From a bacterium (GTDB taxonomy: Bacteria; JALSQH01), in the NCBI GenBank assembly GCA_026985515.1, contig JALSQH010000059.1, positions 1 to 17,312 on the forward strand: DNA of 17,312 nt, given 5' to 3'. The notes beneath the pieces were generated by a model, which saw only the letters and a program-made list of their open reading frames with translations, searched no databases and was not told the DNA's origin. Both the position numbers and the translations under genes were made by a program. Of this stretch, positions 6,676 through 13,981 are shown piece after piece; position 1 is the first letter of the stretch; each line of letters opens with the position of its first letter.

Positions 6676-9051
6676 CTATCTGACCTCCATAAGAATGAAT
6701 TTATGATACCCTGTCAGGTTCATAATTTCCAGTTTATTTCTCTCAATTTCAGATGAACCAGATATTTCCTCAAAACCTGAGGCGGGAGAAATCATTCTGT
6801 CATTGATGATGTCACATTTTCTGAGTATCAGGCCAGCCGGCATATTTATTTCAACTTCAATATTGTTCCCACTTTTTTCCACATTCACATCCACGCCGTT
6901 GTAGAATCTTCTGTGAAAACTACCAAATGTAAAGATCTGAAGATCAAGTTGATTCTCTACATCCTTCAGATCAACATACTTTGAAGATTCAACAAAGGTC
7001 TGCGGTACTTTATCAAGGTAGAGAATCGCTCCCTTTCTTGCAAAATGGGGAATGGTATCAAGAGGTGCATAGTAAGATCTGACAATCTGTTTGCCATGAA
7101 AAATTACTCCCCTGTTGAGATCATACCAGATTCCCTCCGGAAGATAAACATCAACCCTTTCAGTGTCATCCACCACAGGTGCCACAAGAATTGTGTCACC
7201 AAACATGTATTCAAAGGGGAACTTCCAGGTCTCCTCATCATACCTGTACTCCATTGAAATACTTTTAATCATTGGAATCCCCTCTGTTGCCTCTATTGCC
7301 GCGGTGTAAATGTAGGGGAACATCTTCACGTAAAGTCTGGCATATTTCCTGAAAATTTTCACCAGTTCCTCATCATAAACTGCCCACGGTCTTCTATCTC
7401 CATTTCCCCCATACTGAAATATGGGTGAGAAGGCACCAAACTCAATCCACCTTGCCATAACATTCTTATCTGGCGTCCCTCCCCTGTAACCACCAATGTC
7501 TGATCCAAAAAATGGAAAACCTACGATATTGAGATTTATGGCAGCCATAACTGCAGCCTTCAATCCTCCCACATTACCGGGAGGGGTACCATCGGGGGCA
7601 CTTTTATCCCAGTTAGCTGTGCTCCAGGAAAAATCGTTATCCAGGTCTCCGGGCCAGATAGCCGTCACATTTCTCTGATCCCCTATCGTTCCAGTCCTCG
7701 CAATGGTGAAACAGAGATCTCCGTGAATCTTCCTGCACGCATTCATCGCATGGTAGTGATACAGAAACTTGTAACAGGCATGCATCTGTGTTTCATCTTT
7801 GCCATTGTGAAAATGGTACATAAAAGCATGGGCCTTCTGTCCCTGGCTCACGCTAAGATATGGCACGACATCTTCACCATAATCAAGTTTAAAACCCATC
7901 CCCCCCATTCTGAGAGGTTTTGAGACCAAACTCTCCCACCACAGAGCTGCTTCGGGATATGTAAAATCAATTATTGCACCATTTCCCCTGCCCCAGGGAA
8001 GTATTAAAGGATTGCCACTATTATCTGTAACAAAATAGCCATGCTCCTCTGCATAGGCGAAATATGGGAGAGTTGCCGGATCATGAGAGGGATCGTTTAT
8101 ATGTTCCGTTATCCAGTTGAATGTATATACACCTTTTTCTCTCATTCTCTCTATCATACCCCACGGATCAGGGAACTGTGAGGGATTGTAATCATAGGTG
8201 TTGTGACCTGTCTCCCAGGGCGCATCGATCCAGACCGCTGAAAGGGGCACATCAAGGGCTCTTAAATGGTCAATATCATCCATTATTTCATTTTCACTGT
8301 AATACTCATCCCTCCACCACAACACCCCAAAGCTCCAGACAGGGGGGAGAGACGGTTTGCCAGTATCTCTCATATACTCCCTGATAATTTCATAGGGATC
8401 ATCAGATAAGTAGATCCTTCCATGAATATGATTGGTGTAAAATTTGAACCTTATCTCATCCTGCCGGGTTTTACCAACATCCCACTCGCCTTCAACACAG
8501 GTACTGACAAGCAATCCGTAACCCCTGGAAGAAATGTAGAATGGAATGGGAAGATGTACCTCGTTCAATCCAGATTCACTCCAGGGTGCAAGTTCCAGCT
8601 GCATGGGTCTTCTGAAACCAACATTATCAATGGAATCAAAATTCTCACCAAAGCCCCATATATGCTCTCCCCCGTTTAATGCTACGGTACCTGTAAGATA
8701 TTTCTTCTCCACATCAAGATTTTCGAAAGATGACATTGAAACATCAAATGAGTACCCGGACCCCTCCTTCCTGATTTCCACATTAACCGGGATATCAATA
8801 CCTCCTGCCTCGCATACATACTCTATCTTTGCGCCATTATCTCTGACTGAATAAGAAGGAGCTTTCTTCAACTTACCCTCCTCAACGCAGAAACCGGGTT
8901 TCTTAAAGTCAACAATGATTTTTTCACCCTTCATAATTCCAAACAAAACATCACCTGAAAAAAACAATCTGAACCTGTTCGCCACACTGGATTTATTTGA
9001 ACAGGAGGTGATCAGCAGGACTACAATAATCATCCATTTTTTCAATTTCAT
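6676..9051 (-). CDS. glycoside hydrolase family 31 lipoprotein (alpha-glucosidase/xylosidase-type)
   Basis: This is an exported retaining alpha-glycosidase; the sugar it releases cannot be read from the sequence. A lipoprotein signal (ITSC, Cys17 modified) places it in the envelope. The N-terminal beta-sandwich (about 25-230) contains GFGENFDSID at 133-142. The barrel starts near WSFGVLWWRDEYY at 239-251. FKLDYGED at 387-394 carries the nucleophile Asp390 and WPGD at 466-469 the acid/base Asp469. FFGSDIGGY at 514-522 and PIFQYGGNGDRRPW at 543-556 are further GH31 blocks. Beta domains occupy about 615-791. The length of 791 aa is normal. GGAAGG six bases upstream and an extended -10 promoter support the start and make this the first gene of the minus-strand unit. 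Grouping with a peptidoglycan synthase suggests an envelope or external glycan substrate (inference). Confidence 0.93.
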   Translation of the reverse strand: MKLKKWMIIVVLLITSCSNKSSVANRFRLFFSGDVLFGIMKGEKIIVDFKKPGFCVEEGKLKKAPSYSVRDNGAKIEYVCEAGGIDIPVNVEIRKEGSGYSFDVSMSSFENLDVEKKYLTGTVALNGGEHIWGFGENFDSIDNVGFRRPMQLELAPWSESGLNEVHLPIPFYISSRGYGLLVSTCVEGEWDVGKTRQDEIRFKFYTNHIHGRIYLSDDPYEIIREYMRDTGKPSLPPVWSFGVLWWRDEYYSENEIMDDIDHLRALDVPLSAVWIDAPWETGHNTYDYNPSQFPDPWGMIERMREKGVYTFNWITEHINDPSHDPATLPYFAYAEEHGYFVTDNSGNPLILPWGRGNGAIIDFTYPEAALWWESLVSKPLRMGGMGFKLDYGEDVVPYLSVSQGQKAHAFMYHFHNGKDETQMHACYKFLYHYHAMNACRKIHGDLCFTIARTGTIGDQRNVTAIWPGDLDNDFSWSTANWDKSAPDGTPPGNVGGLKAAVMAAINLNIVGFPFFGSDIGGYRGGTPDKNVMARWIEFGAFSPIFQYGGNGDRRPWAVYDEELVKIFRKYARLYVKMFPYIYTAAIEATEGIPMIKSISMEYRYDEETWKFPFEYMFGDTILVAPVVDDTERVDVYLPEGIWYDLNRGVIFHGKQIVRSYYAPLDTIPHFARKGAILYLDKVPQTFVESSKYVDLKDVENQLDLQIFTFGSFHRRFYNGVDVNVEKSGNNIEVEINMPAGLILRKCDIINDRMISPASGFEEISGSSEIERNKLEIMNLTGYHKFILMEVR

Positions 9052-9080
9052 AAATTCCCTTCCTTCTCGGGTTTAAAATA

Positions 9081-9108
9081 ATTATAGCAGGAACAGCAGA
9101 AGTGCAAA
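9081..9108 (-). promoter_or_regulatory. extended -10 promoter for the GH31-PBP unit
   Basis: On the minus strand the bases read TGCTATAAT (9089 to 9081), an exact extended -10 with TATAAT at 9086-9081. A partial -35, TTTGCA (9108-9103), lies 16 bases upstream and matches the consensus at four of six positions. Transcription would begin near 9074, leaving a short leader that contains the ribosome site GGAAGG at 9063-9058. This is the only gap from which the four minus-strand genes can be transcribed inside the window. Confidence 0.6.
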
Positions 9109-9168
9109 AAGCAAGATCAGAGAATGGCACGAAAAAGCAAAATAAATCTACCTATACTTCCCAGATCC

Positions 9169-9201
9169 GTTAGAGACTGGGGTTTATCTCCTGCCTCTAA
9201 C
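9169..9201. promoter_or_regulatory. hairpin-forming inverted repeat upstream of ftsH
   Basis: GTTAGAG (9169-9175) and CTCTAAC (9195-9201) are a perfect 7-base inverted repeat. Inside it GGGG (9179-9182) can pair with CTCC (9188-9191, one G-U) around a five-base loop, and C9177 can pair with G9193. There is no T-run on either side, so it is not a standard intrinsic terminator. It ends three bases before the candidate -35 of ftsH, which fits an operator, or an RNA element if transcription starts further upstream. It does not match CIRCE. Confidence 0.4.
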
Positions 9202-9204
9202 TGT

Positions 9205-9233
9205 TTGCCTAAAAATTACCTTTCTGATAATAT
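9205..9233 (+). promoter_or_regulatory. candidate sigma-70 promoter for the ftsH-glmM unit
   Basis: TTGCCT (9205-9210) and TAATAT (9228-9233) are separated by 17 bases, each matching four of six consensus positions. GATAAT at 9226-9231 is an alternative -10 with a 15-base spacer. Either would start transcription about 25-35 bases before the ftsH start. It is weak, but it is placed where a promoter is needed, since all downstream genes abut or overlap. Confidence 0.4.
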
Positions 9234-9254
9234 ATTTAGTGGAAACAGCTTAAA

Positions 9255-9262
9255 AGAGGAGG
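9255..9262 (+). promoter_or_regulatory. strong ribosome binding site fixing the TTG start of ftsH
   Basis: AGAGGAGG at 9255-9262 is a near-perfect anti-16S complement. It lies nine bases before TTG at 9272 and no in-frame ATG is nearby, so it decides the non-ATG start of ftsH. Confidence 0.75.
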
Positions 9263-9271
9263 ATTGTCAGA

Positions 9272-11104
9272 TTGAATAACAGCGCATTTAAAGGTATTAT
9301 TTTATGGACCGCAATAATCATCTTTTTCATTCTCCTTTACAATCTATTCTATTCGCCTGAGAAGAGGAAAATTGAACTTACTTACTCTGAGTTCCTGGAA
9401 AAGGTAAGCTCAGAGGAAGTAAAATCTGTCCTTATAAAAGGCTCAGAAATAGAAGGATTGATGAAGGATGGTACCCAGTTTCACACCTATGCCCCCAATG
9501 ATCCCCAGATGATAGATTTCCTAAGAAAGTACCACGTTGACATCGCTGCAAAACCCGCGCCGGAGGAACCTCTCTGGAAATCGATACTGATCGGCTGGGC
9601 GCCAATGATACTCTTGATCCTGGTGTGGATCTTCTTCATGCGGCAGATGCAGGCAGGGAGTGGGAAAGCCTTCTCCTTTGGTAAAAGCAGAGCCAAAATG
9701 GTAAATGCCAATGAAAGCAAAGTTACCTTCAAGGATGTTGCAGGTATTGATGAGGCAAAGGAGGAACTGGAAGAGATCATTGAATTTCTAAAGAACCCCA
9801 AAAAATTCACAAAACTTGGTGGAAAAATACCAAAGGGTGTACTTCTCATTGGTCCTCCCGGTACCGGCAAAACTCTCCTTGCAAAGGCAATTGCAGGGGA
9901 GGCTGGAGTACCCTTCTTTTCCATAAGTGGAAGTGACTTTGTAGAGATGTTTGTTGGAGTTGGTGCATCAAGGGTGAGGGATCTGTTTGATCAGGCAAAG
10001 AGGAATGCTCCATCTATCATCTTTATCGACGAGATAGACGCAGTCGGAAGACAGAGAGGTACGGGGCTGGGTGGAGGACATGATGAGAGAGAGCAGACAC
10101 TGAATCAGCTGCTGGTTGAGATGGATGGTTTCGATGCAAATGAGGAAGTTATAGTCATTGCTGCCACAAACAGACCAGACGTACTTGATCCAGCTTTACT
10201 GAGACCGGGAAGATTTGACAGAAGAATTGTTATTCCACGTCCCGATGTCAAGGGAAGACTTGAAATTCTGAAAGTACATACAAGGAACAAACCACTTGCT
10301 GAGGATGTGAATCTCGAAATTCTGGCAAAATCAACACCTGGATTCTCAGGTGCAGATCTTGCAAATCTGGTAAACGAAGCAGCCCTCATTGCAGCAAGGA
10401 AGAACAAAAACAAAATTGAAATGGAGGATTTTGAGGAAGCCAAGGATAAGGTACTGATGGGTGTTGAGAGAAAAAGCATGGTGATAAGTGAGGAGGAGAA
10501 GAAGAACACAGCCTATCATGAGTCAGGGCACGCTCTTGTTGCAAAACTCACACCGGGAGCTGATCCCGTTCACAAGGTAACCATCATACCCAGAGGAATG
10601 GCTCTGGGTGTAACCCAGCAACTCCCCATTGATGACAGGTATACCTACACAAAAGAATATCTGATGGCAAACATAGCTGTACTGATGGGAGGAAGAGCTG
10701 CTGAAGAAATAGTTCTTGGCCACATAACCACCGGCGCAGGAAACGATATAGATAGAGCCACAGAAATAGCAAGGAAGATGGTGTGTGAATGGGGGATGAG
10801 CGAAAGACTGGGTCCCCTCTCCTTCGGTCACGAAGATGAAGCTGTTTTCCTGGGAAGGGATCTTGTAACCAGAGCCAAATATTCTGAAGAAACAGCAAGA
10901 TTAATTGATGAAGAAGTCAAGAGAATCGTTGTCACAGCATACAACTATGCAAAGAATCTTTTAAAGGCAAACATTCAGATTCTGCATGAAATGGCAAAAG
11001 TTCTGCTGGAGAAGGAGATAATAACCTCTGAAGAAATTGATGAAATAATATCCAGATTCAACGTGGTAAAAGGTAATATTGAGGAACTGGTGGGGACCAT
11101 TTAA
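9272..11104 (+). CDS. ftsH: ATP-dependent zinc metalloprotease FtsH
   Basis: FtsH is the membrane-anchored AAA+ protease that extracts and degrades misfolded membrane proteins and selected regulators; in E. coli it also sets LPS synthesis by degrading LpxC. Two membrane helices (about 7-26 and 104-123) flank a short periplasmic domain. The AAA module has Walker A GPPGTGKT at 194-201, the pore motif FVG at 227-229, Walker B FIDEID at 251-256 and the second region of homology at about 299-318 with the arginine fingers. The protease has HESGH at 416-420 (His416, Glu417, His420) and Asp492 in TTGAGNDID as the third zinc ligand. The length of 610 aa is normal. It starts with TTG behind a strong ribosome site. 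It leads the plus-strand unit, and its TAA is followed immediately by the folP ATG. Confidence 0.98.
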   Translation: MNNSAFKGIILWTAIIIFFILLYNLFYSPEKRKIELTYSEFLEKVSSEEVKSVLIKGSEIEGLMKDGTQFHTYAPNDPQMIDFLRKYHVDIAAKPAPEEPLWKSILIGWAPMILLILVWIFFMRQMQAGSGKAFSFGKSRAKMVNANESKVTFKDVAGIDEAKEELEEIIEFLKNPKKFTKLGGKIPKGVLLIGPPGTGKTLLAKAIAGEAGVPFFSISGSDFVEMFVGVGASRVRDLFDQAKRNAPSIIFIDEIDAVGRQRGTGLGGGHDEREQTLNQLLVEMDGFDANEEVIVIAATNRPDVLDPALLRPGRFDRRIVIPRPDVKGRLEILKVHTRNKPLAEDVNLEILAKSTPGFSGADLANLVNEAALIAARKNKNKIEMEDFEEAKDKVLMGVERKSMVISEEEKKNTAYHESGHALVAKLTPGADPVHKVTIIPRGMALGVTQQLPIDDRYTYTKEYLMANIAVLMGGRAAEEIVLGHITTGAGNDIDRATEIARKMVCEWGMSERLGPLSFGHEDEAVFLGRDLVTRAKYSEETARLIDEEVKRIVVTAYNYAKNLLKANIQILHEMAKVLLEKEIITSEEIDEIISRFNVVKGNIEELVGTI

Positions 11105-12325
11105 ATGTACACCATTCACTTCCTCACCCTTGAAGAGGCAGAAGAGTTTCTCAAGGAAAGAATAAATGTTTTCCCCGGGGTCGTTCCCCTTTTTCGGGAT
11201 AAAATTGATCTCAGAGTAATATACATTCCATCTGTAAATTATGTTCAGGGAAATATAATCAAACAGGAAGCTCTTGCATCAGATATTGATGCTGCAATAC
11301 CACAGGGAATGATTGACGCAACGAGAGAGAGTGGTCCGGTACTCATAATAGGAGACCTTCACCGTATAAAGAGATTGATCGCCAAATTGAAACTGCAGCC
11401 CTACGGTTTGAAGAAGATTGCAGAAAGCTTAGAGGAACTTATTGAAAAAGAACCTTTAAAATTCAGAATCCCCGCGAAGGGGATCGAATTTGATTGCCGC
11501 AATCCAGTTATAATGGGAATTCTCAATGTAACCCCCGATTCCTTTTCAGATGGAGGGAAATATAACACACTGGAGAGAGCTCTCAGCCGGGTGGAAGAAA
11601 TGATTAGAGACGGTGCCGACATAATTGATGTGGGAGGGGAATCAACCAGACCGGGTGCCTCACCTGTTGATGTTAACGAGGAATTGAAAAGAACAATACC
11701 CATCATTGAAGAGATAAGGAAAAGATTTGAGATTCCCATCTCCATCGACACCTCAAAACCTGAAGTGGCAAAAAGGGCACTGGAGGCAGGAGCTGACATA
11801 ATAAATGATGTAACGGCAGCCAGAGAGCCAGAAATGGAAAAACTGATCATAGAGACAAAATCTCCCGTTGTTCTGATGCACATGCAGGGAGAACCACGCA
11901 CCATGCAGAGGAATCCCCATTACGAAGATGTAATAGGAGAAATATATGGATTTCTCAAAGAGAGAGTTAACTTCTTCGTAAGAAATGGTTTAAACTATGA
12001 CCAGATTGCCATAGATCCCGGAATTGGTTTTGGGAAAACCCTTCAGCATAACCTCACGATTTTCAATCACCTGGATTCTTTTTTATCAATAGGTTCACCG
12101 GTTTTAATTGGTCCATCAAGAAAATCCTTTATTGGCATGATTCTTGATGTACCCGTTGAAGAAAGGGAGGAAGGTACAGTTGCCTCGGTAATATGGTCAT
12201 ACATGAAGGGTGCGTGCATTTTCAGAGTTCATGATGTTAAAGAAAATAAGCGGGCACTTGAAGTGGCAAAAGCAATAAAATTTTCTTTTTCTACAGGGAA
12301 GAGGGAAGTTGGTCTTCACCCTTAA
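11105..12325 (+). CDS. folP: dihydropteroate synthase with N-terminal extension
   Basis: The enzyme joins p-aminobenzoate to the pterin pyrophosphate in folate synthesis, in the cytoplasm. The TIM-barrel domain starts near residue 133 and shows MGILNVTPDSFSDGG at 137-151, DIIDVGGESTRPGA at 172-185, SIDTSKPEVAKRALEAGADI at 213-232, VVLMHMQG at 255-262, IDPGIGFGKT at 303-312, GPSRKSFIG at 336-344 and RVHDV at 374-378, covering pterin and pABA loops. Residues 1-130 are extra to the usual 270-280 aa enzyme; such long forms are known in several anaerobic and thermophilic lineages, and the extension has no motif I recognise. The ATG abuts the ftsH stop with no gap, and the end overlaps cdaA by 17 bases, consistent with one operon. 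Confidence 0.96.
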   Translation: MYTIHFLTLEEAEEFLKERINVFPGVVPLFRDKIDLRVIYIPSVNYVQGNIIKQEALASDIDAAIPQGMIDATRESGPVLIIGDLHRIKRLIAKLKLQPYGLKKIAESLEELIEKEPLKFRIPAKGIEFDCRNPVIMGILNVTPDSFSDGGKYNTLERALSRVEEMIRDGADIIDVGGESTRPGASPVDVNEELKRTIPIIEEIRKRFEIPISIDTSKPEVAKRALEAGADIINDVTAAREPEMEKLIIETKSPVVLMHMQGEPRTMQRNPHYEDVIGEIYGFLKERVNFFVRNGLNYDQIAIDPGIGFGKTLQHNLTIFNHLDSFLSIGSPVLIGPSRKSFIGMILDVPVEEREEGTVASVIWSYMKGACIFRVHDVKENKRALEVAKAIKFSFSTGKREVGLHP

Positions 12326-13064
12326 AGAAATTATTGTCAACATCCTGGACATTATCCTTGTAGCAATCATAATTTACGAGACTATCATTCTGATAAAAGG
12401 CACCAGAACCGTTCAGATGCTCCTTGGAATACTCCTTATAGCCCTTCTTTACTTAGTGGCTCAATATCTTGGGATGCCCACAATTACCTGGCTCTTAGAT
12501 GGCTTCATAAAATATTTCGTTCTCATTCTGATTATTCTCTTCCAGAACGATATCAGAAGAGCCCTCACAGAAGTGGGAAGAAACCCCTTTTTCACCGGCG
12601 TGAGCAGAAGCGAAGAAAAACATGTCTTAGATGAAATTGTAAAAGCCTCCTTCCAGATGGCAAGCAGAAGAATAGGTGCACTCATAGTGATAGAAAGAAG
12701 GGTAAACATTAAGGACATCGTGGAAGATGGTATCACCCTTGATGCAAAGGTATCAAGTGAATTGCTTATGACGATCTTTTTTCCCAGGACACCACTTCAT
12801 GATGGTGCAGTTATTATAAAAGAGGGAAGAATTCTACAGGCAAAGGGGATCCTGCCCCTATCCACAAATCCTGAAATTCCCAGATTCTTTGGTACGAGGC
12901 ACAGAGCAGCAATGGGAATTACAGAACAATCTGACGCCATTGCCATAGTTGTATCTGAAGAGGAGGGAATCGTTTCCTTAGTGGTGGAGGGAAAAATCAC
13001 GAGAGGGCTCCAGCAGAGTGATCTCTTTAACCAGTTAGCGGAACTGTTAGAGGTCAAGGTATGA
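12309..13064 (+). CDS. cdaA: diadenylate cyclase CdaA (membrane-bound DAC domain)
   Basis: CdaA condenses two ATP into the second messenger c-di-AMP, which in well-studied bacteria controls potassium and osmolyte uptake and cell-wall homeostasis. Three membrane segments lie at about 8-29, 36-54 and 62-79. The DAC domain follows with LDAKVSSELL at 144-153, the catalytic DGA motif at 165-167 and RHR at 197-199 (GTRHRAAMGITEQSDA). The length of 251 aa is slightly shorter than B. subtilis CdaA at its C-terminus. The start is TTG, with GAGGGAAG directly upstream, 17 bases inside folP. The stop and the cdaR ATG overlap as ATGA. Presence with cdaR and glmM reproduces the core of the c-di-AMP/GlmM cluster of Firmicutes. 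Confidence 0.96.
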   Translation: MVFTLKEIIVNILDIILVAIIIYETIILIKGTRTVQMLLGILLIALLYLVAQYLGMPTITWLLDGFIKYFVLILIILFQNDIRRALTEVGRNPFFTGVSRSEEKHVLDEIVKASFQMASRRIGALIVIERRVNIKDIVEDGITLDAKVSSELLMTIFFPRTPLHDGAVIIKEGRILQAKGILPLSTNPEIPRFFGTRHRAAMGITEQSDAIAIVVSEEEGIVSLVVEGKITRGLQQSDLFNQLAELLEVKV

Positions 13065-13981
13065 AAACACTGATAGAAAAGTTGAAAAATCTCTTTACCC
13101 ACAACTGGCAGCTGAAACTCCTTTCCCTTTTTCTCGCCATCCTACTCTGGCTCTTTGCAGTTTTTGAAAAGCCTGTTGATACGACAATTGTGGTTCCCCT
13201 GACATATCAGAATATCCCAAAGCGTATGATCCTTGTTGGCAATCCTCCCGACAGAATTTTAGTGGAAATAAAGGGTCCAAGAGCGCTTATCACCAGTATT
13301 AAAAAGTCCGGAAGTTACAGAATAAATCTCGGTAATCTGAGACCAGGTACAACCGCCATAAAGATAGATCCCTCTAAAATCCACCTTCCCCCCGGGATTG
13401 AAATAACAAAGATCACACCCTCAATAATTGAAATTACAATAGACAGGATTGCAAGCAGGGTTCTCCCTGTGAGGGTGAGAACAAAAGGTTTGCTTCCCCC
13501 CGGTCTGGAATTGAAAAAAATTACAGTTGAACCATCAAAAATTAAACTGACAGGGGCAGCCTCCCAGTTAAACAGCCTGAGAGCAATCTATACCGAATTC
13601 ATTGACCTCTCTGATATCAAAACATCCCAGACAATTGATGTGGAACTGGATTTTGGAAATTTAACACTTGTGGAAGTCACAACGAGAATTGTTCATGTAA
13701 GAATAGAGGTAATGGCAAGAAAGATTCTAAAAGAGTTCAACAACGTTCCCATCCATGTGTTTGGAGGTAAAAATTTTGTGTTAAAAGATAAAACTGCACA
13801 TCTTAAACTTTACGGTCCGCAGATGATACTTGGTAAGCTCACCCCTTCAGATATAAAAGTTTATATTAACATAGCAGGCTTCAAAAAGGGAAGAAGAAGA
13901 GCAAGGGTGGAGGTTGATCTGCCTCCACAAACAAGACTCGTTGAGATTTCACCACTCTTTGCAGAGGTGATTATCCATTGA
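13061..13981 (+). CDS. cdaR: CdaA regulatory partner CdaR (YbbR-domain protein)
   Basis: CdaR is a membrane-anchored extracytoplasmic protein that binds CdaA and adjusts its cyclase activity in Gram-positive bacteria. An N-terminal stretch of basic and polar residues precedes one membrane helix at about 17-34. Then come three YbbR repeats at about 38-128, 132-216 and 220-304, each beta-rich and typically holding a pattern like LVEIKGPRALITSI (67-80), IKLTGAASQLNSL (161-173) and LKLYGPQMILGKL (248-260). The length of 306 aa is shorter than the four-repeat Bacillus protein. It overlaps both neighbours by four bases (ATGA, TTGA). Its role here is inferred from family and position; no regulatory residues can be read. 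Confidence 0.9.
   Translation: MKTLIEKLKNLFTHNWQLKLLSLFLAILLWLFAVFEKPVDTTIVVPLTYQNIPKRMILVGNPPDRILVEIKGPRALITSIKKSGSYRINLGNLRPGTTAIKIDPSKIHLPPGIEITKITPSIIEITIDRIASRVLPVRVRTKGLLPPGLELKKITVEPSKIKLTGAASQLNSLRAIYTEFIDLSDIKTSQTIDVELDFGNLTLVEVTTRIVHVRIEVMARKILKEFNNVPIHVFGGKNFVLKDKTAHLKLYGPQMILGKLTPSDIKVYINIAGFKKGRRRARVEVDLPPQTRLVEISPLFAEVIIH

Noticed and set aside
9169-9201. The inverted repeat as a CIRCE heat-shock operator or an intrinsic terminator.
   Set aside because: The arms do not match TTAGCACTC/GAGTGCTAA or its nine-base spacing, and no T-run follows on either strand.
9487-9924. A 145-codon open frame on the minus strand opposite ftsH.
   Set aside because: It is antisense to the highly conserved AAA region; the Ser/Pro-rich, low-complexity product is a typical shadow of a real gene.
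11401-11904. A 167-codon open frame on the minus strand opposite folP.
   Set aside because: The Ser/Ile-rich product mirrors the conserved dihydropteroate synthase motifs on the other strand, with no family signal of its own.
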